Assembly (NCBI GenBank): GCA_030374805.1 | Contig: JARGSG010000014.1 | Coordinates: forward strand, 496,001-560,000 | DNA length: 64,000 bases | Direction: 5' to 3' | Source: Gracilaria gracilis | Taxonomy: Eukaryota; Rhodophyta; Florideophyceae; Gracilariales; Gracilariaceae | Part shown: positions 40,670-51,439 of the stretch, piece by piece | How the letters are laid out: each line of letters opens with the position of its first letter | Numbering within the stretch: the stretch's first letter is position 1 | Position numbers and translations under genes: made by a program | The notes under the pieces: generated by a model | Seen by the model: the letters and a program-made list of their open reading frames with translations, nothing else | Databases searched by the model: none | Told to the model about the DNA's origin: nothing

Positions 40670-41686
40670 TCACGGCAAAGTCTCCTCCCACTGCACACCG
40701 ACGTATTTCACCACGCCACCACTGACAAACGCCATCACCGCGCGTTTCTTCGTCGCGTCACCCAACCGTCCCATCGCCACAATACTCCTCGCATCCACGC
40801 GTTGCTCCGCCCCGATCACCACCACTGCCAGCGCAGCATGGAACACCTGCGGCGACCCTGCGTACGCCAGGAAATCCGCCCCGAACTTGGCGCCGCACGA
40901 CACGAAATAGCCGCGTTCGTGAAGATCTTCCAGCACCGATAGTCGTTCTCTCAGTCGCTTGTCCTTCCCACCTGCCGGTCGTCGTACCTTGCGCCGCACC
41001 CTTCTCGCTCCCTCGTCCACACGCGCAGACGTGCTCGTCATCACCAGCGCCGTCGCGCGCGCCTGGTGTGCCAAGCGTCGCCTCACGTCTTCCTCCTTAT
41101 CTTCCGCGCGCGCTTCCATCTCTTCGTCACGCGCTGGCTCCTCGTGCGGTGTTGCCAATGGTGCTGTCCATCCCAGTCGTTCGCCAACCCATTTCCACAC
41201 CGTACGCGCCATTTTGCGTAAAGGTCCGACCTCTTCATTGTCGTGTACTTGTTCGCGCGGTCGTTTGCGTCCCCTCCGCGTCGCTGGCAGCTCCTCTTTG
41301 CGTCGTTCGCGTTCCGTCACTTGTTGTGCGACGCTCTCTTCCACCTGTCGTTGTATGTCCTCCTCGCGCCGCTTCCAGAACATCTCTGGCGCATCGTCTT
41401 TTGGCGTGTAGTCGGAATCGTCGTCACCAACCACCGTGAAGTACTCCTTCATTACCCCGAACACCGTCTCTTCATATGACAGTACTAGTGGCAGAGATAG
41501 GTATTGGTTTTGCGCGATGTGTTTTGGCAGAGTTCCACAAAAATCGCCTAGCAGACGCAGTCGGCTCCGAACGTACATGGCGTGCTTGCTGTCCCATACC
41601 GTCGCGAATGCTTCGCGACTGCCGCTTGCTCGTGTAACGTAGACGCGGATGGGAAGCGCTACTGACGAATCACTTGAGGAAGCCAT
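40670..41686 (-). CDS. TSEN34: tRNA-splicing endonuclease subunit TSEN34/Sen34
   Basis: TSEN34 is the catalytic subunit that cuts the 3' splice site of intron-containing tRNA precursors. The 338-residue protein has the N-terminal Sen34 domain (PIRVYVTRA, LSLPLVLSYEET), a long charged linker (about 100-240) and the C-terminal endonuclease fold. LEDLHERGYFVSCGAKFGADFLAYAGSPQVFHAALAVVV is family-typical. The catalytic triad is complete: Tyr275, His283 and Lys313/314 (ATKKRAVMAF). It ends VVKYVGVQWEE as expected. Single exon and nuclear in role. Its presence implies intron-bearing tRNAs in this genome. Confidence 0.92.
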   Translation of the reverse strand: MASSSDSSVALPIRVYVTRASGSREAFATVWDSKHAMYVRSRLRLLGDFCGTLPKHIAQNQYLSLPLVLSYEETVFGVMKEYFTVVGDDDSDYTPKDDAPEMFWKRREEDIQRQVEESVAQQVTERERRKEELPATRRGRKRPREQVHDNEEVGPLRKMARTVWKWVGERLGWTAPLATPHEEPARDEEMEARAEDKEEDVRRRLAHQARATALVMTSTSARVDEGARRVRRKVRRPAGGKDKRLRERLSVLEDLHERGYFVSCGAKFGADFLAYAGSPQVFHAALAVVVIGAEQRVDARSIVAMGRLGDATKKRAVMAFVSGGVVKYVGVQWEETLP

Positions 41687-42751
41687 TTTGTTACTTCAAG
41701 TCAATCTGATGTTGTGTAGCAACAAGCTGCTGTTTCCACGAGGGATCGCAAAGGATGGCCACTGCGAAAGCTGTTGCTTAAGTGTTTGCCGTGCGATATT
41801 CACACGCTCAGGCTTTGCAGTAGGCGAAGTTTGCATTGTATTTCAAGCCAGCCATACGCTTCGACACGAGGTATGGTGATCGAGACCACGTACAATAATT
41901 ACGCTCTGCGAGGCAGTACTAATTGAAGGCAATTCGGTGTGGTTCTCAAATTGAAGGGGTGACGCGCGTGTTTGTTACCAATTGTGACACGCAAACCTCT
42001 TTGGTGGTTTCGGGTTCTGTAGATAGAGCTTGGTCGATCTTGTTCGGAGAGACAAAATTCCAGATAATGAACGCCTTAAACAGACTCACGGACGGGGGAG
42101 CATAACAAAAAATTTGAACCTGTTGAGATTTTCAGTTACCCTTGGTAGTAGATGCTCGTGAAGCTCAATACGTAGAAGATGTTCCGAGGGTAAAGCTTAG
42201 CGTTAATAGTGGCGGATTGATATCGTTTGTAGCTTCGTAGATACCCCTTCGTATCTTACAGCAGACGGAGTCGAGACGGCTCGACGGCGACAGCGACGTC
42301 ATGTCACAAAATGGAAGAGATCAAGCCACACTATGGCGCCGAAGCTGTGACTGGTTATTCGCCGACTGGGCAACAAAATAACCGAAAAAGTACAACTTTT
42401 GTACGAATGTGATCCACGTGGATCCTTCGAGTTGCGCTGGCACACCGCGCATTGCGTGGGACGCACAAGTTGTGCAAGTCGAACGACTCGTGTTCCGCGG
42501 CGCAGCCGTCCAAGTCCGCAACAATCCCGCTGGGCTGCCTCGGTGAAGGTCACCCGCAGTTCACGCCCACTGCGGCTTTTTCAAGTTCCGGGCTGCGGAG
42601 ATCGTTTTGAGTGACCGTGAACAAACCCCCAAAACGTAGGGCTGCCGCAACCGTTTTGTCTCCCTTCGTGTTCACCTCACGGTGCTGCTTCATCCACATT
42701 CTGCTCAGTTCCGCGCCGATTGAAGCTGGTATTGAAATCTACCTTCCACAA
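41687..42751. other. Divergent intergenic region (TSEN34 / NFX1-type gene)
   Basis: About 1 kb with a TACCCTTGGTA palindrome at 42137-42147 and a GTACAACTTTTGTAC palindrome near 42388. No gene is seen. Confidence 0.4.
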
Positions 42752-45700
42752 ATGCAGTCGTCTACAAGCTCTTCCGACCACATGCAGGGTAATCGTTCCA
42801 CCTCTCGGGGCAGAGGACGAGGGCGTGGTCAATATAGACTGCGTGGCCGGGGACGTGGTAGGGGTCGGGGAAGAGGCCGTGGTAGAGCCAGTTTAGCTGC
42901 TGACACTCGACGTCAAACGCAAGCACGCAACAAACGCTCTCAAAACACTCAAGAGTCCACAACAGATGATGGTGGACAAAAGAGCCCGTCGTCGACTCGT
43001 CAATCCTCCGGCCTACCTGTAGAACGCATTCAAAAGGTACAAGTAGGTTTATCAAATCTCTCGCTCACAGAACTCTCAGCATCTCTCACTCGGAAGCTCA
43101 CGTCGGCGAAACTGGAATGCATATTCTGTCTTGACAGAATACGGCGCGATAGACAGCTTTGGTCTTGTCAGAAGTGTTACGCTATCACACATTTACACTG
43201 TGCCCGAAAATGGGCGCGGCAGTCCTCACAAGGCCCATCAGAACGATATGAGTTCACCATGCAACCGCCTCCGGCATGTCCAGCCTGCCGTTCGGAAATA
43301 GATCAATCAGACCTAGCGTTCTGGTGTTTCTGTCATAGAACGAAGAACCCCGCCATAGAACCGGGACTCACTCCAGGCAGTTGTGGCGACAAGTGTTTTA
43401 AATCTTTGGGAGCAGAGGGTTCACGATGTAAACATCGCTGTGAAGCTATGTGTCACCCTGGACCGTGCGCTCCGTGCGAACTTCCTGCGAACCCAGTATC
43501 GTGCTTTTGCTCCAAGCAGCAAATTCCTCGTCGCTGTGGTGATGCAATCCAGCCGACATCATGTGGGAGTCTTTGCGGCCGCCTTCGTGCGTGTTCGCAC
43601 CCTTGTCAGTCCGTCTGCCATGCTGGCCAATGTCCACAATGTGAAGCTCTTGTGAATGTCAAGTGTTTCTGTTGGAAGAATTCTTCGGTTCTTCCTTGTG
43701 GGGTGGATGGATACAGATGTCAGAGTGTTTGTGAGAGGCTCTTGAAATGTGAGAATCACTCATGTTCAAAACCTTGTCACCCTGGTGACTGCGAAGAATG
43801 CCAGTATAGTCCGAACGTCGTAGAATGCTGCCCTTGTGGAAAGACAAAACTCACTGCTGCTCAGCGCTTCGGGCGAACTTCTTGTACAGATCAAATCCCG
43901 AGTTGTGGACTCCAATGTGAAAAACCTCTGGGCTGCATTGGTCAGCACACTTGTACAAAGCTTTGTGGGCATGAAGGAGAGTGTGAGACTTGTGAACGTG
44001 AGGTAGAAGTGGAATGTAGATGTGGGAGTTCCACCAAAACCGTCATGTGCAGAGACAGTCGAGAAAAGCTACAGAACGAACTTATTTGCACCAGGAAATG
44101 CAACGATCGTCTGAGATGTCGTAGGCATAGCTGCCCAAATGTTTGCTGCTTGTACAAGAGACGTAGAGTGGTGCGAACGAATGAAGCTGTCTCCAGTGCC
44201 CTACTCTGGGCGGAGGCAGGTTCAGATGGGGTTTTAACTAATGCACAGCGCAGGCGAATGGGACATAGCTGCTTGAAAACATGTAGCAAGAGCTTGGAGT
44301 GTGGTCGCCATGAATGTGATCTTACTTGCGGTCATTCATCTGAATGCCCTCCATGTGGAATTCTCATCCACGAACCACTATCTTGTGCATGTGGGAAGAC
44401 CGTTTTGAATCCGCCCATTCGATGTGGGGCACCTCGACCTGAATGTAAAGAACTCTGCTCGAAGTCTAAGGCATGTGGACATAACAATGATCATCCCTGC
44501 CATACTGGCGATTGCCCTCCCTGTTTAGAAGCAACCCAATTCAGTTGCATTGGTGGACATGATGAAGTTCGTTTTGCGCCATGTGATATTGGGAGGAAAG
44601 GTATCAGATGTCATCGCTCTTGTGGTCGATCATTGAAATGCGGTGTTCATGCGTGCCGCAACCTCTGTCATGGGAACTTTCCTAAGGAATGTGAGTTATC
44701 TAAGGTCGAGGGATGTACACAGATATGCGGACTGGCTCGTAAGAATTGCGAACACTCGTGTGATTCTCCTTGTCACCCCGGGATGCTATGTCCGGAAACC
44801 CCTTGTAAAGAGTTGATCATTGTGAAGTGTCCATGTGGACGCCGAGAGGAAAAAGCTCCATGTCTTCGGGGAGCTTACGGAGAATCCCATAACACTCGCT
44901 CGGATGTAAGATTGTCATGTGATGAGGAGTGTGAGTCCAGTGCAAGACTTCGTGCTTTTGCGTCTGCTGTTGGGAAGAACGACGAGAGCAATGAAAATGA
45001 TATAGAAGGGAACTCGCAAGGCCAAGGGACACGGACCAAGTACTCCGAGTTCATGTATAGGTTTGCTGAATCCGAGCCGCATACGCTTGCGTTCTTCGAA
45101 AGTGAGCTTTCGCATATTGTTCTTGGAAAGGTACGCAAGATTGCCTTGGACGGGTTACCACAACTTCATCGTCTGGTCTTACATACGCTTGCGGAAATAT
45201 ATGTGCTTGACAGTGAATCGCAAAAGCGACCTTGTGGGAAGGTTCTCACAGTGAAGCACCGTGGGGCTGGAATAAAACCGGCATTCCCTAATCCAACTTT
45301 GTCAGAAGCTTATGCCGAAAGACAGCGACAAAAGAGGCGCGAAAATGATAAGAACCGCGTGCTTTATGTACATGTGGCTAGCACTACAGATTATCCCGGA
45401 CTAATGCAGTTACAATCAAGAGTAGAAAGAATGCTAAGGTCACACACTGGATCGTACAGCATTCGTGGAACTGTGAAGATGTCCTCAAATTTGACTGGTG
45501 TAGTGGTGGCTTTTAACACGGCTGAACGCTGCGTTCTTGTGCAGGAGATGCTTAATGGGAGAGCTGATGTAACCGTCGAGAGTCCGGGAAGATCACTGAC
45601 GTCAAGTTCGGCCAAGGAGTCAGCAACCTCAGGAATGGTTCACCTCGTTAATCATTCCCCTGATACATCTTGGTCGGAAGGGCAGAATTTCGTGACCACT

Positions 45701-45781
45701 TCATACAGAGATCAAAGTAGCAGACTACAACAGGGGAACGATAATCTAAATGACACCGTCCCAGATTCATGGGATGACTAA
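42752..45781 (+). CDS. NFX1-type zinc-finger protein with RING-like and R3H domains
   Basis: 1009 residues. After an RGG-rich head (residues about 15-50, GRGRGRGQYRLRGRGRG) comes a C4HC3 RING/PHD-like finger (CIFCLDRI...CQKCYAITHLHCARKW...CPACRSE). Then there are about nine NFX1-type repeats of the form CxxHxCxxxCHxGxCxxC (for example HRCEAMCHPGPCAPC, HSCSKPCHPGDCEEC, HTCTKLCGHEGECETC). An R3H-like segment follows (about 760-830). The order is that of human NFX1 and yeast FAP1, which act as transcription repressors and E3 ubiquitin ligases. The RGG head could bind RNA. The ATG at 42752 is the first in frame. Single exon of 3 kb. Confidence 0.92.
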   Translation: MQSSTSSSDHMQGNRSTSRGRGRGRGQYRLRGRGRGRGRGRGRGRASLAADTRRQTQARNKRSQNTQESTTDDGGQKSPSSTRQSSGLPVERIQKVQVGLSNLSLTELSASLTRKLTSAKLECIFCLDRIRRDRQLWSCQKCYAITHLHCARKWARQSSQGPSERYEFTMQPPPACPACRSEIDQSDLAFWCFCHRTKNPAIEPGLTPGSCGDKCFKSLGAEGSRCKHRCEAMCHPGPCAPCELPANPVSCFCSKQQIPRRCGDAIQPTSCGSLCGRLRACSHPCQSVCHAGQCPQCEALVNVKCFCWKNSSVLPCGVDGYRCQSVCERLLKCENHSCSKPCHPGDCEECQYSPNVVECCPCGKTKLTAAQRFGRTSCTDQIPSCGLQCEKPLGCIGQHTCTKLCGHEGECETCEREVEVECRCGSSTKTVMCRDSREKLQNELICTRKCNDRLRCRRHSCPNVCCLYKRRRVVRTNEAVSSALLWAEAGSDGVLTNAQRRRMGHSCLKTCSKSLECGRHECDLTCGHSSECPPCGILIHEPLSCACGKTVLNPPIRCGAPRPECKELCSKSKACGHNNDHPCHTGDCPPCLEATQFSCIGGHDEVRFAPCDIGRKGIRCHRSCGRSLKCGVHACRNLCHGNFPKECELSKVEGCTQICGLARKNCEHSCDSPCHPGMLCPETPCKELIIVKCPCGRREEKAPCLRGAYGESHNTRSDVRLSCDEECESSARLRAFASAVGKNDESNENDIEGNSQGQGTRTKYSEFMYRFAESEPHTLAFFESELSHIVLGKVRKIALDGLPQLHRLVLHTLAEIYVLDSESQKRPCGKVLTVKHRGAGIKPAFPNPTLSEAYAERQRQKRRENDKNRVLYVHVASTTDYPGLMQLQSRVERMLRSHTGSYSIRGTVKMSSNLTGVVVAFNTAERCVLVQEMLNGRADVTVESPGRSLTSSSAKESATSGMVHLVNHSPDTSWSEGQNFVTTSYRDQSSRLQQGNDNLNDTVPDSWDD

Positions 45782-46101
45782 CTGAGTTACAAACTTATTC
45801 CTGTATAAAAAAAACGTGAGTTACACACGAACGAAGGTCGTTTCTGACCCCCTACAATCTAGGAGAACTTGTTCGGGATATCCAAAATTATAACGTCTGA
45901 AATCAAGCGGAAATAGCCTTTACCTCTTCGAAGCAAGTCAGTTAGTTTTTCTGTTCCCTGTAGATCGGTAGTGTGTTCGAATTCAAAAGTTGTGGGAATG
46001 GTTCTCGCATCACTGATAAACTTGGACCATATCACGACCATGGTCCTAAGATGACGATAGCATGTTTGGTCTTTACATGTACAGAATTCCAAGCGGGTCA
46101 T
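45782..46101. other. Convergent 3' spacer
   Basis: 3' UTRs of the NFX1-type and ankyrin genes. An A-run follows the NFX1 stop at about 45807. No gene is seen. Confidence 0.4.
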
Positions 46102-47133
46102 TCAGGTATTACTAGCTTTGGTGCGGGCTTTCTTCTGTACAGGTTCTTGAAACATAGATGTTATCTCCTCGTTCGATGCGACTTGTACTGCAGTTTTCGC
46201 TGCCTTTGTCTTGATATCACGATTAGCCCCATTTCGAAGCAGGAAGTCAACACAGTGCGTGTGCCCTCGGAGGGAAGCTTGGTACAATGCGGTTCTCCCA
46301 TCATCAGTGACAGCATCTATGTCAACATCAGCTTCAAGAAGAGCAGCCATCACGTCATCGTGGCCCTCAAACGCAGCTGAAGGTATGAAGGTGGTAATGT
46401 CAGATTCTTAAGAACGAAAACTATGATGAATGTCGGAGAACAAAAAGCATATTCAGCACTTACCGTAATGCAATGCGGTTGACTGGTGCATACGGGTTGT
46501 CGCATTCTTATCGATGCCAAGCTCTATCAAGACCTTGCATGCCTCGACACTGCCGCGTTCAGCCGCTACATGCAGAGCATTGTATTGGAAAACATCGACG
46601 TCGTTGATGTTATCATGATAGTCAGACCCCTCACGGAGTAACTCGTGGAGCTTTGAAACATCGTTCGACGCGGCGGCAGCATGTAAAGGTTTTGAGCCGA
46701 GAGTGCCGGAATCGATGAAAGATTTGAGTCGGCCCTTTAACATGCTAGACACTTCAGCTATTGCGGAAGCAAACTCCTCCGGGGGGATGTTGTCTTCTAT
46801 GTCTTCATTCACCTCTTCATCGCCGTCGGAAAGCGGGTAGTCTTCATCATCTTCGTCAGACTGGTCATCTTGTGCAGTTGGGGCAGGCAAAGAAACCTCT
46901 GGTACCTTTTGCACTTCGCCAAAAGTAACTTTTCGGGACTTGCTTTTAACCTCACTTCCGTCTAGGTTAGAAGGCTTATCTTCAGACTGTTTGTCATCCT
47001 TGGATGATACACCGTGAGCAGCAGGATTTATCTCCAACTTCTCCTTGTCTAAGGCCTGCGGCGTCTCGAGATTGGCGTTCTCTTCTGTCTCAATTGGCTG
47101 TGGTAGCGCCGAAATCGAGGGCTGTGCCGCCAT
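46102..47133 (-). CDS. Ankyrin-repeat protein with acidic N-terminus, two exons
   Basis: Exons 46464-47133 and 46376-46102 flank an 87-nt intron (GTAAGT...CTTCAG, 46377-46463), giving 314 residues. The intron interrupts an ankyrin repeat, and splicing restores TALHYAAFEGHDDVMAALLEA. Residues 1-145 are acidic and Ser/Pro-rich (SDEDDEDYPLSDGDEEVNEDIEDN). Four ankyrin repeats follow (GSKPLHAAAASNDVSKLHELL, YNALHVAAERGSVEACKVLIELG, the spliced repeat, and RTALYQASLRGHTHCVDFLLRNG). The C-terminus is basic. A scaffold role is all that can be said, and the partner is unknown. The ATG at 47133 (MAAQPS) is preferred to one at 47193. Confidence 0.85.
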
Positions 47134-47393
47134 TGTTCGTCTGTACTGGTGTACAGGCAAGGTAGGTATGCTGTATCTGCTTGTAGACAGCACTGCTTTG
47201 CTTCACACCGCAGCTTAGCAATGAAGTTTAGGCCTCAGGCTTCACGGGTCCCAGCCAGCATGACATCCTCCAAGGGCACAAACAAGGAGGGAAAATCCAT
47301 GCCCGTGAACGAAATCAGGTAGCGTTACCGTCGGTACAGGTACAGTATGGGATCGCTACATTTTGGCGCGAAATATTGGATCTTGCCCCTAGA

Positions 47394-47555
47394 GATAGTG
47401 GTGATTCTTGCCACACTTCGTCGAGGTGAACTCATGCCGATCGGCATCATGGCATCATGCCGATCGGCGGCATGAGTTCATCATGAGTTCATCAGGGCAT
47501 CATGCCGATCGGCATGAGTTCACCTCGACGAAGTGTGGCAAGAATTACCACTATC
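47394..47555. repeat. Near-perfect inverted repeat, 54-bp arms with 54-bp loop
   Basis: The left arm (47394-47447) and right arm (47502-47555) are reverse complements with one mismatch, which would be a G-U pair in RNA. Arms end inward with the 14-bp palindrome ATGCCGATCGGCAT, and the loop holds a further copy of CATGCCGATCGGC plus two ATGAGTTCATC units. It may be a foldback/MITE-like element or the precursor of a small RNA. No clear target-site duplication is seen outside the arms. Confidence 0.9.
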
Positions 47556-48548
47556 TAAATTTTATGCTGCTTGATGTTACCAAGGGTAAACGGTAGTCGC
47601 ACGCGGCCCCGTCGATGACAGCAAGTAAATGAGATGTCGTCGTCGCTTCAGTGCCCCTTTCCAACCGTCCCTGGAACAGTGATGTTACCCGGAGATCTGT
47701 GAGGCCACAACCGCAAAGTGCAGCAAAGACGATGGTCAACCACTTTTCCGTGTTTTTCCAAAACGAAAACGACCATAGAACTGGATCGACTGAAAGGATC
47801 TCAATTTGTTCTTCCAGTTTTCACGTTTTGCTTCGGATGGTGAGACCTTCATGAGCTTTGTTACTTAACACAGCCCACTGAAGAATGATAGCATTCATGA
47901 GCGAGTGGTTTCTATCATAGGCTTGAGCGCATTCCGTTATTTGATATCACACATACTGTTTTGCCGTCGTTTGTCGTCAAAAAGGTATCAATGACTCTTG
48001 AACCGTTCTCAACTAGAGGTGATAGACGTCTAAGGAACCAAAAGTTTCAATGAGCAATGTAGATGATAAATGGATGCCTGTTTTGGACAGTTTGTAAGGG
48101 ACGGTTGGCCCTTCGACTTTGGATCAACTACGCTCCCGTTTCATTCGAGCAGCAGAAGTGTGATTTAGCGCGAGGCGGTGCCGATATCATTTTTCATTTC
48201 TCAAGAACGTTGCAATGCGTCTTTGCAACTATAACCTTTCAAACCCGTGAGGTTCCGCTCACCATTTAGAAACTGCGGAATATGTTTTTGGATGCCAGAG
48301 TCAATCTACCTGGGGAAACTCATCATGATTTATCTCTTTGAATACTCAGCTTGATTAACTTCACAAAGCCGTGTAAAGAGGGCAGCTGTCCGAGGTATTT
48401 TGAGGTTGAGATGTTGGCGTACAGAATATATGTATGTTAGTCGATTGCCGTTACGGTTTTTGGCCTTCTTTAAGAGGGAGAACTATCTTTAGATACTATC
48501 TGTAGATAAATCTCCGGTCGCCTCGGAACCAGGGATGGCTGAATACAG

Positions 48549-48598
48549 TAAAGAAGAAGAAGAAGAAGAAGAAAGGACCCCCCCCCCCCCCCCCCCCA
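48549..48598. repeat. (AAG)n tract followed by a C homopolymer
   Basis: TAAAGAAG followed by about eight GAA units and then about 20 C. The TAAA(GAA)n form resembles the 3' tails suspected for non-LTR elements elsewhere in the window. Confidence 0.85.
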
Positions 48599-49789
48599 CT
48601 CCATGTATCTGCTGGCTTTGTTTTGTTACCTGAAAGCTTCAGAGTACTAATTCAAAGAAGGCACGGAGTGTGGGAGTACATATGCATGACACAGCTGCAG
48701 ACTGTCTACAGTTCACACCGGACATGTGGCCTAGTGGTTTTGTGTTCCCACACGGAGAAGGTAATGAGACGCTTTCTTCTTCTTCTTATTTATGAGCATC
48801 GTACGTTGATTTCTCGTACTTCGTGAGGTAATGAGGCGCTTTAAGCATGACAGGTTGTGACGTTTCATCTCTCGTGAAGAGATGATTCGCCAGCATGCCC
48901 GAGTTTGGTGTTGTGGATTTCAGAGTCTGGTGTCAATTTCTCTTAGAAACTGAAGTGTACCATACGGTGATTAAATCATTTGGCACCAAAGATGCTGTGG
49001 TGCGTCACAACAACTTCAAAACGTCATCGTCATTAGTAAACCATGGTTTTTCCTGTACATGGTTTATTGTCCTTGAGATTACAGAGAACGAACATAGCCA
49101 TAGAATGAAAGGCGAGACACAAGAATACGAAGAAAAAAGTTCACTTTACCATAACATACACTACCGATAGTCGATCGAGCTTGAGCCGCGAGTCGACTGC
49201 GACGCATTAGGTCGTTGGGCGCAAATGGCAAATCTCATGCGCTACGAGAAATCAACGTGCGCGCTCATAACAAAGAAGAAGTGGTAGTACACCGACTGTT
49301 CTCGGTTTAAGGTGCTAGTCAAGGAACACTGAAGAACAAGGCGCTCGGGGTCCTTGAACAGTGCCATACAACGGCACATTGTGTGGTCGTGACTTGAAAG
49401 CATATGTCGTAAGTCTGCGCCAAAACTGCGGCAAGTAATCCTTTGGCGAGACTAAGGCAACCGATACACTTTCGCAGTACACAAAATAGGAAGCCCGGCG
49501 TTTCTTCAACTTCACGTCCGCTCAGTGGGAAACTACGTTAACTGCCGTCATGTTTCCTCCTGGAGCACAAATGAAATCTTCCCATTAGTCGTAGTTGGCA
49601 CAAGGGCATCCTACTCACCGTTACAAAATGTCCAGCAGATGCCTCATCAACTTTCTTTAGTTGAGCTCGTTTATTTCTCAGTTCTCACACATTCTGGAAA
49701 TCCGTCTTCTATACATAGAACAGTTGTGAATGCTATTGCTTCACAACCTGGCTGCACAAAAGAAGTTCATCATCTTCACCTTCACCAGC

Positions 49790-50869
49790 ATGGAAGTTTT
49801 GTCAGTTGAGCTAAACAGTCCATCGCCATCGTCATTTGACATAAACTTGGTTTCTCTCATAGAACCCGTGGATGACATGACAACACACGATTTCTCATTT
49901 CAAGGATTTCATTCGTCATCATCCTCGCCAAATATATTGAGCACTCCGTGTTCTGAAGTGCCAGTATTCCCTCCAATTGAAAACCTTGAACAGGATTCGA
50001 ATCACTTTGTATCTCTGTTGCAACAACGAACTTCACCGTCGCAGCTAAACCCCGTAGTTCCGAATTCGTTTGGCGGTCAACTCAATCAATTGTTAGAAAC
50101 AGACATTCAGGTTCAGTTACCGAGCACAAACACAGAAGCGTTGGAGAATTATGTGTCGAACGAAGTCGGGAATTCTCCAAACGACCTTGCAGCAATTGTC
50201 TATGCGGCACTCCAAGAAAGTGGAAAAGCAGAATGCCCGGCAGTGTTTACTCCTATCCCCAGGGTGCTACAGCCTGCGCCTGCAGCACCACCGTCTCTAA
50301 ATTTAAATGCAATCATCACACCTCGCCATATGTTCGCTTCCCCATTTACCCAGCCATTGTCCGTTCCATTTTCAGCAACAAACAGTTCGAAGAGACGGTA
50401 TTACGGAAGCGCCAGTTCGTCAAGATACTGTCATATCTGCGGTAGAGGTACTTCAAGTGCAGCGACTGCAAAGTGTTCCAACAGCAGAAATGGCACCTGT
50501 CGCAAAATCATTTGCGAGCGGTGTATGTTGATACATGACCCTTTGCATGCGAATGTACGTAATCGTAATGAACACACTTGGGTTTGCACTCATTGTCGAA
50601 TGAAATGTCCTGCTTGTGCTCGATGTCACCAATATGCTAGGAATAACATGAAGCGACGGCTCAGAAATCAAGCTGGGGCTGATAAAGGGATTAAGAAACG
50701 AAACCATGACAGTAGCAAGGCTGGCACATCCGGGACGGCGTCCATGTCCGTGTCCAACGACGATGGAATTGCAATGGATGTGGAGAAAACGAGCGACACA
50801 AGTGTGCGCGAGAATGTATCACATGGCATTAGCTATGATATAGTTGATAGTTTCTTCGTTGCTATCTAA
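49790..50869 (+). CDS. Cys-rich zinc-finger protein (4CXXC/CDCA7-like or PHD-like)
   Basis: 359 residues. The first 210 are Ser/Pro/Asn-rich and mostly disordered. Residues about 222-290 form a Cys-rich domain: YCHICGRG, CSNSRNGTCRKIICERCMLIH, then WVCTHCRMKCPACARCHQY. The CxxC...C...C.xxC...WxCxxCxxxCxxCxxC order resembles the zf-4CXXC_R1 domain of CDCA7 proteins, and secondarily a PHD-like fold. A basic nuclear-type stretch follows (MKRRLRNQAGADKGIKKR). A chromatin or transcription role is inference. The ATG at 49790 is chosen because the upstream part of the frame has no protein character. Confidence 0.7.
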   Translation: MEVLSVELNSPSPSSFDINLVSLIEPVDDMTTHDFSFQGFHSSSSSPNILSTPCSEVPVFPPIENLEQDSNHFVSLLQQRTSPSQLNPVVPNSFGGQLNQLLETDIQVQLPSTNTEALENYVSNEVGNSPNDLAAIVYAALQESGKAECPAVFTPIPRVLQPAPAAPPSLNLNAIITPRHMFASPFTQPLSVPFSATNSSKRRYYGSASSSRYCHICGRGTSSAATAKCSNSRNGTCRKIICERCMLIHDPLHANVRNRNEHTWVCTHCRMKCPACARCHQYARNNMKRRLRNQAGADKGIKKRNHDSSKAGTSGTASMSVSNDDGIAMDVEKTSDTSVRENVSHGISYDIVDSFFVAI

Positions 50870-51439
50870 GGCCTTATCTTAGCACGCCTTAGTGACTTGT
50901 TGTTCGCCAGAGAAAAAGACACACGCGGAGTCTATAGATACCATTTTTGTAATCTTGTAAAGAAGCAAGCAATGGGAATTGTTGGGCTTCGTTTATATTG
51001 ACCGCAGAGGGTATCGTGAGAGATAGCTGTTGCACACGAGAACCGTTGATTTTCCTTTGCGATGTGGCTGTGAAAAGGAAACAGTGCACACCCGAGGGGG
51101 CGATTGGCTACAGCGTCTCCGAGCATCACCAAGCAGGCTTAGCAAGAAGAAAGATGAAACACATGGCGCCTGATATTTTTGGGCTTGGCACAGAAGCTGA
51201 CTCGCTCCTACTCTGCGATCTGCTTGGCCTTGAATGAGTTGGGCCCTTGCATGGCGCCCCGTGAGCTGCAAGCCGCGGCTGTCCAACGTGATCGTTTTTG
51301 AGTTGTGTTTTTTTGGTGTTTCTGTGTTGGCGGTTCTTTGTAAGTCCGCAGTTGCAGTCGCTCTCTTTTACACGTACCCTCCAAAGTAAAAGGCTACCAA
51401 CCGCAAGCAACCAAACGCCTCCGTCGCTAGACGCAAACA
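50870..51439. other. Intergenic
   Basis: Between two plus-strand genes. It contains no recognised gene. Confidence 0.4.

Larger units (their letters stand above)
47134..49789. other. 2.6-kb gene-free region with a large hairpin and microsatellites
   Basis: It contains a 54-bp-arm inverted repeat (47394-47555), two TACC-N3-GGTA palindromes (47325, 47578) and an (AAG)n/poly-C composite (48549-48598). Short open frames across the hairpin are artefacts of the repeat. Confidence 0.5.

Noticed and set aside
47408-47596. 62-codon frame across the hairpin
   Set aside because: It follows from the palindromic repeat and encodes no protein-like sequence.
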